A stretch of DNA of 64,000 nucleotides from an uncultured Clostridia bacterium (GCA_946555465.1 CAMNST010000008.1:1-64000); one strand, 5' to 3'; shown: positions 33,901-42,544, counted from the first letter of the stretch. Notes: generated by a model not told the origin, from the sequence alone. Translations and numbers: made by a program.

Positions 33901-36666
33901 AGTTGTTGCCTTGTAATCTGTTGACCAGCCGGCAAAGACATAACCGGGCTTTGAAAGGTTAAGTTTTTTAGCCGTTGTAAGTGAATTGCTGCCCGAAACA
34001 AGATATTCGGAACTGCCAACAACAACGCCGTTGTCAACATAGAAAATTGTGCTGCTGTTTTTCTCAAATACAGCGTAAAGACCTACTGCACCGCCTGATG
34101 ATGAAAGATCGGTAATCTTCTGTCCGTCAGTATACTGGATGATACCCGAGTTACAGGTTTTTGACCAACCTGCAAAGTGATAACCCGGTTTGTAGTTGAG
34201 AATACCAAGTTCTTCGGCAGTTTTCAACGGACTTGCAACGCCGAAAACATGTGTTGATGAATCTATGGATTTAAGATTTCCGGGTACACCAACGTAGTAA
34301 TAAACTTTATATGATGTTCCTGTATAATGCGCATAGAGCGTATGGTCTGAAGTTTTATCTACGATTGTATTTGCATCAACCTTCACTCCGCCGACTTTCT
34401 GCGTGTACCAGCCTTCAAAATTTGCTCCTGTGTGATTTGCATAAGGCAGATTGCCGTATTTATAACCATATGCAACCTGCATTGAAGGAAGATCACTTAT
34501 ACCGCCGTTTGCATCAAACTTAACGGTACAGCCTGCTTTGCTTTCAATGCCAACAACAACAGAACCTGACTGAACACTGCTCTTTGATTTAACGCCGAGA
34601 TAATACTGTGTTCCGGCAGTCATTTTGCACACAACTGTAAAATTGGTGCCCTCTGACAAACCGTTGTCTTTGGCAATAACTTTCATACTTTCATCACAGA
34701 TGAAACCTTCATTGCCTATTCTGCCTGATGAAGAGAAAACATATGTGCCTGTTTCTGACGGAACAAATGAATAATATTGAATACTTCCGTCTTTATCTAA
34801 ATTTACGGTTTCTCTGGTTCCGGCAGTAATGGAAGGATAAGCCTGCCATACAGCATATAATGCCACGGTTCCTTTTTCGGCAAGATTAATAACTTTTTCT
34901 CCGGCAAGATAATCGGGACTTGATGCTCCGTTTGTTCTCGACCAGCCTAAAAAGACGTAACCGTTCTTTGTAATTTCAGATTTAACAATATGTTCTTTGT
35001 CATAAGTTGCGGTGTATGTGCTGAGTTTTGTACTGCCGTTATAATATTCAACATTATACTTATTTGCAGTCCACTGCGCAATAAGAGTATGGTTTTCGGT
35101 TACTCTTACCCTTGAAGATGAAGTTATTACTGTACCGTCAAGAGTCCATTCTGCCGAGTAGCCTGTTTTTGAAGGAACAGGAAGAGTGCCGTATGTTGAA
35201 GTAAAATAAACAATTTTGCTGCTTGTATCACAGACACCGCCGTTTGCATCAAATGTAACATTAACGGGAGCACCGGTCCAGTGCGCATAAAGCGTCTGCT
35301 CAACTGCAACTCTTACGATAGAATCAGCAGTAATTTTTGTTCCTCCGCTTTCTGCTGTGTACCAGCCTGCAAATGTATAACCGTTTCGCTGAGGAACAGG
35401 AAGTTCTCCGTAAGGTTCGTTATACGTTACAGTTGCGGTTGTTGTATCAATCGTTCCGCCATTAGGGTCTAAATTCAAAGTAATCTGACCTGCATTTACG
35501 TTTACGGCTATATTTTTTTCTCTGCAGTATTCTTCTATAGCAGAGCCCGCCTCTGTAAATACAACAAGGCTGCTTGTTTTGCATTTTTCAAAAATGCCTG
35601 TACCGATATTCGTAACAGACTTCGGAATATAAATTGTTTTTAATCCTTTGCATGCCGTGAAAGCATATTCGCCTATTGATGTAACCGAATCAGGAATTAT
35701 AATATCCGTTAAATCCTGACAGTTGTTAAAAGCATCATTGCCTATTGAAGTAACGCCGTTTTCGATTGTTATACTTGTTAAAGAACTGTACCAGAATGCA
35801 CAATCTTCAATAACCTTTACAGTTGAAGGAATAACAATTTCATCAACATATAGACAATCGTCAAATGCAGCGAATCCGATGGTTTCAACGGTTTCGGGAA
35901 TCACAAATCTGCCTTCCTTTGCATCAGGATACTGAATGAGTGTTTTCATATCCTTGCTGTAAAGAACGCCGTAAACAGAAGCATAATTCTGATTGCCCTC
36001 TGCCACATAGATATTCTGCATTGAAGTGCATTCGTAAAATGCATCTTCGCTCAGTGTTTCCACAGATGCGGGAATGGTAAATGTTTCAAGAGTGCCGCAC
36101 TGATAAAATGCACTTTCCCCGATTTCTCTGCATTTTGAACCATCCTCAAAACGGAGTGACTCAAGATAAGTTGCTCCTGCAAACGCTTCGTAAGAGATGG
36201 TTTCCACATTTGCCGGAATAACAACTTCAAAGAGCCATGTATTTGAAAACGCATTATCTTTAATAATGGTTAACTGCTGCGGCAAATCAATTTCTTCAAG
36301 AGATTCACAATAATCAAAAGCATGTTTTCCTATTGAAGTTACCGTGTCAGCCAGTTGAACATCATAGATATAACTGCTTTTGAAAAATGCGTAATCACCT
36401 ATTGAGGTAACCCCGTTTTCAACAATAACTGTTTCAATGTCGCCCGAAAAAGCATTCCACGGGGCACCTGTTTTTGCACTATAATTATCCATCTCACCAT
36501 CACCGCTTATGGTGAGCGTATAATTATCCGCATTGTAATTCCACGAAAGAGAATCACCGCAGGTTCCATCCGCGGGAATTTCATTCGCGACCGCCGTTAA
36601 GTTTAATCCTGTTGTCATACTGAGAAGCATTGCAACAGAGAGCAATAAACTTAAAACCCTTTTCAT
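30970..36666 (-). CDS. Giant secreted LRR / InlB-repeat / Cys-repeat protein
   Basis: A 1,898-residue exported protein. Signal peptide: residues 1-28 (KRVLSLLLSVAMLLSM...AVANE). Residues about 40-390 are BspA-type leucine-rich repeats (TSIGxxAFxxC units). Residues about 395-1335 hold eight or nine InlB B-like/Listeria-Bacteroides repeats (FDANGG..YGxLPVPxxxGYxFAGWYT). Residues about 1340-1720 hold nine near-regular units of the type TEPTCTxxGYTTYTCxxCGxxYI plus a degenerate tenth. Then a bacterial Ig/MBG-like domain (about 1725-1805) and a fibronectin III domain (about 1809-1898). No sorting motif or membrane tail is present, so retention must be non-covalent or the protein is released. Likely an adhesin or ligand-binding surface protein. 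Confidence 0.88.
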   Translation of the reverse strand: MKRVLSLLLSVAMLLSMTTGLNLTAVANEIPADGTCGDSLSWNYNADNYTLTISGDGEMDNYSAKTGAPWNAFSGDIETVIVENGVTSIGDYAFFKSSYIYDVQLADTVTSIGKHAFDYCESLEEIDLPQQLTIIKDNAFSNTWLFEVVIPANVETISYEAFAGATYLESLRFEDGSKCREIGESAFYQCGTLETFTIPASVETLSEDAFYECTSMQNIYVAEGNQNYASVYGVLYSKDMKTLIQYPDAKEGRFVIPETVETIGFAAFDDCLYVDEIVIPSTVKVIEDCAFWYSSLTSITIENGVTSIGNDAFNNCQDLTDIIIPDSVTSIGEYAFTACKGLKTIYIPKSVTNIGTGIFEKCKTSSLVVFTEAGSAIEEYCREKNIAVNVNAGQITLNLDPNGGTIDTTTATVTYNEPYGELPVPQRNGYTFAGWYTAESGGTKITADSIVRVAVEQTLYAHWTGAPVNVTFDANGGVCDTSSKIVYFTSTYGTLPVPSKTGYSAEWTLDGTVITSSSRVRVTENHTLIAQWTANKYNVEYYNGSTKLSTYTATYDKEHIVKSEITKNGYVFLGWSRTNGASSPDYLAGEKVINLAEKGTVALYAVWQAYPSITAGTRETVNLDKDGSIQYYSFVPSETGTYVFSSSGRIGNEGFICDESMKVIAKDNGLSEGTNFTVVCKMTAGTQYYLGVKSKSSVQSGSVVVGIESKAGCTVKFDANGGISDLPSMQVAYGYKYGNLPYANHTGANFEGWYTQKVGGVKVDANTIVDKTSDHTLYAHYTGTSYKVYYYVGVPGNLKSIDSSTHVFGVASPLKTAEELGILNYKPGYHFAGWSKTCNSGIIQYTDGQKITDLSSSGGAVGLYAVFEKNSSTIFYVDNGVVVGSSEYLVSGSNSLTTAKKLNLSKPGYVFAGWSTDYKATTVEYQDGEVLTKRPSESGNVNLYAVWQPITYIVNLYNGSDLVESMTLYYNYTSFIPTAESLGLVNDDEEFLGWSLTPGSNEVAYADNAGLYNLTDEHGAVINLYAISGRVVETRTVTLDANGGQCSAESKIVEYGKKLGELPVPVLEDGEFAGWYDAKTKGVQVNENTIINDDITLYAYWYSADYPLNVETTKTHYQIGEKFDESTLKISFLTISSIPANICNVTVPDMTTPGKKTVMVAFESNGYIVKGSVDIYVVSPDQCAVNFNGGSLSNDNFTLSYNIGDKYGEMPVPDAIPNENYNLTFAGWYDAENAGKPVSADDIVSDGITLYAYWYCDNLHLDITDARGEYLIGDELETGTLTVTTEGVTVSDCEIEYCVFDWPGTETAGTKTVNVTYVANGFIISGSFDIVVVDEYTMPCIHESTHTDNATKPTCTETGYSGDVVCDNCGEIVLEGKVLSAKGHGYDAEITRPTCTEKGYTTYKCVVCEDTYIANFTEPMGHNNTDAVTEATCTSVGYTTHTCKVCGFVSTDNYTEKLPHKYDKVVTEPTCTSIGYTTFKCENCDDSYIDDYTDMADHNFTAVITEPTCTTEGYTAFTCTVCGEVVIDNYVEKLEHDYEDVVTEATCTQYGYTTHTCKSCGDVYIDDYVDETPHFFSANTEAPTCTEHGYTTYTCGKCGYRYISDYTSATGHEYETEVTEPTCSSQGYTTYTCMECGDSYVSDYTGPIEHDYIIVPTAATCTEGGYTTYTCADCRYQYVGDITPPKGHSYETQTTVTKATASSNGKIVKTDVCKECGSKKASTTTTIYRVSTIKVNAPSYVYTGRDIGPGVTVKNSQGVALKYKTDYTLTYAPGRTNVGTYTIIVNFMGNYSGTKTLSFDIIPKSTTISSLTAQSQAFTVKWNLQKVQTTGYQLQYSQYSNFTNSRTLNYANTSTSSVTRNYMGANKRYYVRVRTYKTVNGKTYYSAWSTVKTVTTNK
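31520..32650 (-). repeat. Coding tandem repeats: Cys-rich units in the giant protein
   Basis: Nine recognisable units of about 36-38 codons, each with one isolated Cys in PTCT/ATCT followed by a CxxC pair about 10 residues later and a His at the unit boundary, then a tenth without the first Cys. The spacing would allow disulfides or zinc binding. The DNA of the units is diverged, so this is an old amplification under protein-level selection, not a recent duplication. Confidence 0.75.
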
Positions 36667-36910
36667 AAAAATTTCCTCCTTTTTGTTTTTATTTTAGACT
36701 GTATTGCCTGCAAATGCGCACCGCAATAAGCCTGCTTTCATATAGTAGTCCCTGACCAAAAGAAAAAGCTGACACATTTCTATAAAAAATTTTCAGAAAT
36801 TTGTCACCTTTTACAAAATTATAACTCTATTGTGCGATAAAACTTCAGCGCAGCAGTGATAAATAATGTAATAAAACAAATAATAATCAGGATAATAACT
36901 GCTTATCACA

Positions 36911-36939
36911 TTGACTTTTGATGTTATTATTGTTATACT
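36911..36939 (+). promoter_or_regulatory. Sigma-A promoter of zapA
   Basis: TTGACT (36911-36916), a 17-nt spacer and TATACT (36934-36939), about 44 nt before the zapA ATG. The rest of the 316-nt gap between the giant gene and zapA is AT-rich; it must also hold the minus-strand promoter of the giant gene, for which I see no convincing match. Confidence 0.65.
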
Positions 36940-36982
36940 AAATAAGTAAAAATGTCGATTGTTATATGAAGGTGTAAAAAAT

Positions 36983-37333
36983 ATGAATAAAAACAGAGTT
37001 CAGGTAAAAATTGGCGGTGCAACTTACACGATTGTTACGGAAGATGACAGTGAATATGTTGAAAACCTTGCAGAAATGCTTAATAATGAAATACGCTCAG
37101 TGTGTAACGCAAACCCGTCTTTATCAATAACCCAGGCGGCTGTTCTTGTTGCACTTGATCAGGCTGATGCCTGCAAAAAAGCATCTGCTTCATCTGATAA
37201 TCTCCGCGTTCAGATTAAAGATTATCTTGAAGAAAGCGCAAGAGCAAGAATGGAAGTTGAAGTGGCTCGCCGCGAGGTTGAAAGACTCAACCGTGAAATT
37301 TCCGATTTAAGAGAAAGACTTGCTAACAAATAA
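36983..37333 (+). CDS. zapA: Cell division protein ZapA
   Basis: A 116-residue FtsZ-associated protein that bundles FtsZ filaments at midcell. The N-terminal globular part (VQVKIGGATYTIVTEDDSEYVENLAEMLN) is diagnostic; the C-terminal half is a long charged coiled coil (residues about 70-116). ATG at 36983 is chosen because AAGGTG lies just upstream; the earlier ATG at 36959 has no site. It is followed at 18 nt by the U32-family gene, an arrangement common in Clostridia. Confidence 0.9.
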   Translation: MNKNRVQVKIGGATYTIVTEDDSEYVENLAEMLNNEIRSVCNANPSLSITQAAVLVALDQADACKKASASSDNLRVQIKDYLEESARARMEVEVARREVERLNREISDLRERLANK

Positions 37334-37351
37334 TTTTAAAGGTTTTAAAAT

Positions 37352-39352
37352 ATGAAATATGAAATTTTGGCTCCTGCCGGCGGTATGGAGTCACTGATTG
37401 CCGGTGTGCGCAGCGGTGCAAATGCGGTTTATCTTGGCGGTAAACTGTTTAATGCCCGACGCAATGCCGGCAATTTTGATGATGATGAACTAAAAAAGGC
37501 TGTTGAATACTGCCGTCAGAGAGGGGTTAAGGTTTACTTAACCCTTAATATTCTTATAAGCGATAATGAATTTGAGAATGCTTATAACACTGTTAAAGAT
37601 GCATTAACTGCAGGAGTTGATGGATTTATAATTCAGGATATCGGTGTTGCCAAAATGATTAAGGAACACTTTCCTCAGGCAAAACTGCATGCATCAACAC
37701 AGATGAGCATAATGACACCGCAGGGCGTTAAATTTGCAGAAGATATCGGATTTTCAAGAGTTGTTCTGCCAAGAGAAATGAGCCTTGAAGAAATAAAAGA
37801 TATACGTGAAAACACAAATCTTGAACTCGAACTGTTTGTTCACGGTGCACTTTGTATGTGTGTATCAGGGCAGTGCTACCTTTCTTCCGTTATAGGTTCG
37901 CGAAGCGGAAACCGCGGTCTCTGTGCCCAGCCCTGCCGCCTGCCTTTCAGTGCCAAAGGTGATAAAAATGAATATGCACTTTCACTTAAAGATTTAAGTC
38001 TTATCGAGCATTTAAGAGAAATGGACGGCATAACATCACTAAAAATTGAAGGACGTATGAAACGCCCCGAATACGTAAGTGCTGCCGTAACTGCCATAAA
38101 AAAAGCCGTTGACGGCACTATTGCAGACAGCGACACAAAAAATCTTCAGAGTGTTTTTTCACGTTCGGGCTTTACAGACGGATATTTTACAAATGCATTA
38201 GGCAGCAATATGTTCGGCACACGTCAGAAAGACGATGTGCTTTCGGCAAAAAATGTACTTAAAGAGATAAGCCATAATTATGATAATGAAAATCCGCTTA
38301 TACCAATTAATATGCATTTTGTCTGCAAAGAGGAACAGCCTTGCCGCCTTACGGCTTCTGCGCTTGGCAGAACCGTAACCATAAACGGTGAAATACCCGA
38401 AAAAGCAATAAATAAACCTATGACATCCGAATCACTTTCACAGAGACTTGCCAAACTTGGCGGAACACAGTTTTATGCTGAAAAAATTGATGTTGAACTT
38501 GACAGCGGTTTGATTATTCCCGTTTCAAAAATAAATGAACTGAGAAGAAATGCTGTTGAAAAACTTTCAGAAACAAGCAAAAAAGAAATCATTTCAAAAC
38601 CACTTAACATTATAAAACCGGCAGATAAAAATTCTGTTCCTTATCTTACGGCTTCATTTAAAAATGCACAGCAGATACCCGACAGACATCCTTTTAAATA
38701 TGTTTTTATTCCTATAGATTCATCTGCAGAAGATTTTGTTGATAACCGGGCAGGTGCTGTTTTGCCAAGGGGACTTTTCGGCATTGAACCCGATATCAGA
38801 AAAAAACTTGAAAAACTGAAAAAGATAGGTGTTTCAAGAGTTCTTTGTTCAAATATAGGCGCTTACAGGCTTGCCAAAGATATGAATTTTGAAGTGTTCG
38901 GCGACTTCGGGCTGAATATCTATAACTCACAAAGTGCAAATATGATTGATAACCCGATTTTGTCCTTTGAACTTACACTTGAACAGGCTAATAAAATAAA
39001 CGCACAAAACACAGGTGTAATTGTTTACGGAAAAATTCCCCTTATGCTGACAAGAAACTGCCCCGTAAAAAACAGCATCGGCTGCACGGAATGCGCACGA
39101 AACGGCAAACTTACCGACAGAAAGGGTTATGAATTTGAAGTTATCTGCTCACAATATCCCTGTGTGGAAATTTTAAATTCCGTTCCGATTTATATGCTGG
39201 ACAGAATGAGAGAGGTAAAAACCGATTTTGCACATTTTTATTTTTCAACAGAAACAAAAAAAGATATTGAAAAAATAATAAAAATGTATGAATCAGGTGA
39301 AAAGCCGACTTTTAAATATACAAGGGGACTTTATCAGAGAGGTACATTATAA
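37352..39352 (+). CDS. U32-family peptidase / RlhA-like protein with DUF3656
   Basis: A 666-residue protein. The N-terminal U32 TIM-barrel domain (EILAPAGGMESL, ANAVYLGGKLFNAR, LHASTQM, ELELFVHGALC) carries the conserved Cys set CVSGQC..GLCAQPC (about residues 169-195), which in characterised U32 proteins binds an iron-sulfur cluster. The C-terminal half matches the DUF3656-type extension. Relatives hydroxylate 23S rRNA C2501 (RlhA) or act in prephenate-derived tRNA/ubiquinone hydroxylation; here an RNA modification role is the likelier inference than proteolysis. Its stop overlaps the maf start (TAATG). Confidence 0.82.
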   Translation: MKYEILAPAGGMESLIAGVRSGANAVYLGGKLFNARRNAGNFDDDELKKAVEYCRQRGVKVYLTLNILISDNEFENAYNTVKDALTAGVDGFIIQDIGVAKMIKEHFPQAKLHASTQMSIMTPQGVKFAEDIGFSRVVLPREMSLEEIKDIRENTNLELELFVHGALCMCVSGQCYLSSVIGSRSGNRGLCAQPCRLPFSAKGDKNEYALSLKDLSLIEHLREMDGITSLKIEGRMKRPEYVSAAVTAIKKAVDGTIADSDTKNLQSVFSRSGFTDGYFTNALGSNMFGTRQKDDVLSAKNVLKEISHNYDNENPLIPINMHFVCKEEQPCRLTASALGRTVTINGEIPEKAINKPMTSESLSQRLAKLGGTQFYAEKIDVELDSGLIIPVSKINELRRNAVEKLSETSKKEIISKPLNIIKPADKNSVPYLTASFKNAQQIPDRHPFKYVFIPIDSSAEDFVDNRAGAVLPRGLFGIEPDIRKKLEKLKKIGVSRVLCSNIGAYRLAKDMNFEVFGDFGLNIYNSQSANMIDNPILSFELTLEQANKINAQNTGVIVYGKIPLMLTRNCPVKNSIGCTECARNGKLTDRKGYEFEVICSQYPCVEILNSVPIYMLDRMREVKTDFAHFYFSTETKKDIEKIIKMYESGEKPTFKYTRGLYQRGTL

Positions 39353-39885
39353 TGATTATTCTTGCATCAAAATCACCAAGAAGAAAAGAACTTTTATCAC
39401 TTATAACAGAAGACTTTGAAATAAAGAGTGCCAATGTTGATGAAACTTTACCTGATGGTATTGCACCTGATAAGGCCGTTGAGTATCTTTCAAAAATAAA
39501 AGCAATGCCGTTAAAAAATGATACCGATACAATTATCGGTGCAGACACGGTTGTTGCTGTTGACGGAAAAATACTCGGCAAACCCGCCGACCATGAAGAC
39601 GCATATAATATGCTAAAAATGCTCAGCGGAAAATGGCACAGCGTTTTTACGGGAATAACCGTTATAAAACCTGAAAAAACCATCACCGTCTCTGTTGAAA
39701 CAAAAGTTAAATTTTTTGAACTGAACGATGATGAAATTTTCAAATACATAAACACAGGTGAGTGTGATGATAAAGCAGGTGCATACGGCATTCAGGGCAA
39801 AGGAGCCCTGCTCGTTGAGAAAATCGACGGAGATTACTTCAATGTAGTCGGTCTTCCGGTAAGCACACTCAGCAAACTCTTATAG
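39352..39885 (+). CDS. maf: Maf-like nucleoside triphosphate pyrophosphatase
   Basis: A 177-residue house-cleaning pyrophosphatase that hydrolyses dTTP/UTP and modified pyrimidine nucleotides. Motifs: ILASKSPRRKELL at the N-terminus, NVDET, a KA pair near residue 50, GADTVV (about 64-69) and DKAGAYGIQGKGA. It is normally associated with septum and cell-division gene clusters, consistent with zapA two genes upstream. It is coupled to the U32 gene by a one-base overlap. Confidence 0.92.
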   Translation: MIILASKSPRRKELLSLITEDFEIKSANVDETLPDGIAPDKAVEYLSKIKAMPLKNDTDTIIGADTVVAVDGKILGKPADHEDAYNMLKMLSGKWHSVFTGITVIKPEKTITVSVETKVKFFELNDDEIFKYINTGECDDKAGAYGIQGKGALLVEKIDGDYFNVVGLPVSTLSKLL

Positions 39886-39966
39886 GATTTTGCTTCGTTA
39901 TTGTACATTTTACCAGATATTAGACTGTTTAAAGCCGTTTAAAAGAATATTGTCGAAAAAAGGTAC

Positions 39967-39995
39967 TTGAAAAAATATTTTTTTTATGCTATTAT
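39967..39995 (+). promoter_or_regulatory. Sigma-A promoter of the PHP gene
   Basis: TTGAAA (39967-39972), a 17-nt spacer and TATTAT (39990-39995), giving a leader of about 93 nt for the gene at 40095. Confidence 0.55.
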
Positions 39996-40022
39996 AATAT
40001 TATTTAAAAATATTATTTTGTT

Positions 40023-40038
40023 GTGAGTGGCCGCTCAC
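40023..40038. promoter_or_regulatory. GC-rich palindrome in the PHP-gene leader
   Basis: GTGAGTGGCCGCTCAC is a 16-bp near-perfect palindrome (one mismatched pair) about 20 nt downstream of the inferred start, in very AT-rich surroundings. It may be an operator or a leader hairpin. Confidence 0.4.
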
Positions 40039-40094
40039 TATTTTATTTTAGAAAGCAGTAGAATTCCCGTATTAATTATTGAAAGGAGATTGTT

Positions 40095-40982
40095 ATGGCA
40101 GCAGATTTACATTGTCATACTAAACTCAGCGATGGCTCGGTTGGTATTGAAGACCTTATTGTTATCGCTCAAAAAAGCGGAATAGATACTATTGCCATAA
40201 CGGATCACGACTGCCTTGCAGGCACTGTTCGCGGACAGGTTATCGGCAAAAGGTATGGAGTAAATATCATTCCGGGTGTTGAACTCTCAGCATTTGACAA
40301 CGAAGTAGGAAAAAAAGTTCACATTCTCTGTTATCTTGCTGATAAGCCGGATAGACTTGAGGGACTTTGCAAAAGAACCTCGGTTGCAAGAAAAAGAGCA
40401 GGTCAGATTATGATGCTTAAGGTTGCATCGCGTTTCCCTGTTTCAACCGACTTTATTGTCAGCCACGCTTCAGGTTCAACAAATCTTTTTAAACAGCATA
40501 TCATGCATGCTCTTATGGACGCCGGATATACAAACGAAATTTTCGGCGACTTGTATTACGCGCTCTTTTCAGGCAACAGTGAAACAAATATCCTTGCTCC
40601 GGTAAAATATCCGGAAGTGGAAGAGGTTATTAATGAAATACACGGTGCCGGCGGTATCGCGGTTCTTGCTCACCCTGCTATTTATAACAATTTTGAAGAA
40701 ATTGACAAATACATAGAAATGGGTCTTGACGGAATCGAAGTATGGCATCCATCGGCTGATGACGAAACCATTGAAAAACTCAGCAAAATCTGCAAAAAGA
40801 ACAAACTTCTTTTAACAGGCGGTTCTGATTTTCACGGTATCTACGGCGGAAAATCCGTAACACTCGGTACTTGTATGACACCTGATGAACACGTTGACAA
40901 ACTTATGGGCTTTAAAGCAAAAAGAAAAAGAGCCCAGCGAAAGGCTGAAAAAGAGGCGGCTTTGCTTGCCGCTGCTGAATAA
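40095..40982 (+). CDS. PHP-domain phosphoesterase (YciV/TrpH-like)
   Basis: A 295-residue metal-dependent phosphoesterase. Metal-site motifs: DLHCHTKLSDGS (H6, H8), ITDHDC (D39, H40 region), PGVELSA, VLAHPA (about 195-200) and GSDFHG near the C-terminus. The order and length fit the YciV/TrpH group; the E. coli member acts as a 5'-3' exonuclease on RNA and short oligonucleotides (RNase AM). The last 20 residues are a Lys/Arg/Ala-rich helix that could contact nucleic acid. Its own promoter and terminator make it a single-gene unit. Confidence 0.85.
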   Translation: MAADLHCHTKLSDGSVGIEDLIVIAQKSGIDTIAITDHDCLAGTVRGQVIGKRYGVNIIPGVELSAFDNEVGKKVHILCYLADKPDRLEGLCKRTSVARKRAGQIMMLKVASRFPVSTDFIVSHASGSTNLFKQHIMHALMDAGYTNEIFGDLYYALFSGNSETNILAPVKYPEVEEVINEIHGAGGIAVLAHPAIYNNFEEIDKYIEMGLDGIEVWHPSADDETIEKLSKICKKNKLLLTGGSDFHGIYGGKSVTLGTCMTPDEHVDKLMGFKAKRKRAQRKAEKEAALLAAAE

Positions 40983-40990
40983 TTTAAATT

Positions 40991-41020
40991 ACTCTCCGTC
41001 TTTGACGGGGAGTTTTTTTG
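40991..41020 (+). terminator. Intrinsic terminator
   Basis: ACTCTCCGTC and GACGGGGAGT pair around a TTT loop (one G-U pair), followed by seven T residues. Confidence 0.85.
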
Positions 41021-41055
41021 CGGGAAAACGAATCAGCCAGGCTGCATATAATATA

Positions 41056-41084
41056 TTGACAAGGGCAGATTACATTGATATAAT
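41056..41084 (+). promoter_or_regulatory. Consensus sigma-A promoter of the TetR-ABC operon
   Basis: TTGACA (41056-41061), a 17-nt spacer and TATAAT (41079-41084): a perfect consensus promoter. Confidence 0.8.
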
Positions 41085-41088
41085 CATA

Positions 41089-41106
41089 ATATAACATATG
41101 TTATAT
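41089..41106. promoter_or_regulatory. Perfect palindrome, likely TetR operator
   Basis: ATATAACATATGTTATAT is an 18-bp perfect palindrome that begins 5 nt after the -10 box and covers the transcription start, 25 nt before the TetR-family gene. Position and symmetry fit autorepression of the tetR-ABC operon. Confidence 0.65.
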
Positions 41107-41130
41107 ATCGCGTGTTATAAGAGGTGTACC

Positions 41131-41691
41131 ATGGCCCCAAAAATAAAAGTTACTAAAGAAGATATTATCAAATCAGGTCTTGCCCTTGTCAGAGAGGATG
41201 GAGAAAGCGGTCTTAATGCCCGTGCGGTTGCACAAAAAATCGGCTGCTCAACCCAGCCGATTTTCAGCAACTACTCACTTATGGAGGATTTAAAAAAGGA
41301 TATTATTGCCGCTGCGGAAAAATTATATCTCGATTATACGCATGGCAAAATGAACACGGCGCAGATTCCGCCGTATAAAGCAAGCGGACTTGCATACATT
41401 CAATTTGCGAAAGACGAAACAAATCTGTTCAAACTTCTGTTTATGCGAAACAGACGCAAAGAAACCGAATCAGATAATAAAAACGCTGTCAGCGAATTCG
41501 TGGATATCGTTGCAAAAAATACAAATCTCAGCCGGGAAGATGCCTATATGTTTCATCTTGAAATGTGGGTATATGTTCACGGAATTGCATCAATGATTGC
41601 AACTTCATACCTTGAATGGGATGAAGAAACCATAAGCAAAATGCTCACTGATGCATACATCGGTTTAAAGAGGAGATACTGCGATGAATAA
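41131..41691 (+). CDS. TetR-family transcriptional regulator
   Basis: A 186-residue repressor. The N-terminal helix-turn-helix (EDIIKSGLALVREDGESGLNARAVAQKIGCSTQPIFSNYSLMEDL, about residues 8-52) is typical; the C-terminal ligand domain is all-helical and ends in a TetR_C-like LEMWVYVHGIASMIAT segment. The ATG at 41131 follows GAGGTG by 6 nt; an upstream in-frame ATG at 41098 lies inside the operator. It overlaps the ABC ATPase gene by 8 nt and presumably controls that transporter. Confidence 0.9.
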   Translation: MAPKIKVTKEDIIKSGLALVREDGESGLNARAVAQKIGCSTQPIFSNYSLMEDLKKDIIAAAEKLYLDYTHGKMNTAQIPPYKASGLAYIQFAKDETNLFKLLFMRNRRKETESDNKNAVSEFVDIVAKNTNLSREDAYMFHLEMWVYVHGIASMIATSYLEWDEETISKMLTDAYIGLKRRYCDE

Positions 41692-42544
41692 AATTCTTGA
41701 AGTAAAAAACCTGTGCAAAAGATATGAAAACTTCAGTTTAAAAAATGTTTCTTTCTTTGCGGAAGCAGGAAAAATAACGGGTTTTATAGGACGAAACGGC
41801 GCCGGAAAAACCACAACGCTGAAATCAATTCTCAATCTTGCCGATATTGATTTCGGAGAAATAAAATATTTCGGTCTTGATTTCAGAACACATGAACAGG
41901 AAATAAAACAGCAAATCGGTTTTGCTTTTGGTGCGGTTCATTATTATAACCGAAAAAGAATCAAAGATATTGCCAATGTAACAAAAAACTTTTATCCTGA
42001 CTGGGATAATAATGAATATAAAAAATACCTGAAAAAATTCAATCTTGACGAAAATAAAAAAATTATTGAACTTTCTGAAGGTATGAAAGTGAAATTAAGC
42101 ATTGCTTTTGCCCTTTCTCATAAAGCAAAATTATTGATTTTGGATGAACCCACCAGCGGACTTGACCCTGTTTCCAGAAACGAAATACTTGAGATTTTTC
42201 TTGAATTGGTAAAAAAAGGAATATCCATTATTTTTTCAAGCCACATCACTTCAGACCTTGATAAATGTGCCGATAACATTATATATATCAGAAACGGCGA
42301 AATTTTTGCCTGCGAAAATACGGAAAATTTTATAAACTCTTACCGAATTATCAATGCAGACAAACCATTAAATAATATGCAGGAAAAAGCCGTTATCGGA
42401 AAATGCAACAGCAAAAACGGCAAAACTGTATTAATAAAAAATAAAGATAGCAAATTATTTGAAAATTTTTCTGCTGAAAAGCCTGATTTGCAGGACATAA
42501 TGGTGCACATTGAACAGCAAAACGAAAAGGATGAAAAGCAATGA
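41684..42544 (+). CDS. ABC transporter ATP-binding protein
   Basis: A 286-residue ATPase of the ABC-2 (drug/antibiotic/bacteriocin export) class. Walker A GRNGAGKTT is at about residues 38-46; the Q-loop region KQQIGFAFG, signature LSEGMK, Walker B LLILDEPTSGLD and switch His SSHI follow. The C-terminal 70 residues are a divergent tail, as in BcrA/YtrB-like proteins. It is overlapped at both ends (tetR by 8 nt, permease by 4 nt), forming a three-gene operon. The substrate is unknown. Confidence 0.92.
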   Translation: MNKILEVKNLCKRYENFSLKNVSFFAEAGKITGFIGRNGAGKTTTLKSILNLADIDFGEIKYFGLDFRTHEQEIKQQIGFAFGAVHYYNRKRIKDIANVTKNFYPDWDNNEYKKYLKKFNLDENKKIIELSEGMKVKLSIAFALSHKAKLLILDEPTSGLDPVSRNEILEIFLELVKKGISIIFSSHITSDLDKCADNIIYIRNGEIFACENTENFINSYRIINADKPLNNMQEKAVIGKCNSKNGKTVLIKNKDSKLFENFSAEKPDLQDIMVHIEQQNEKDEKQ

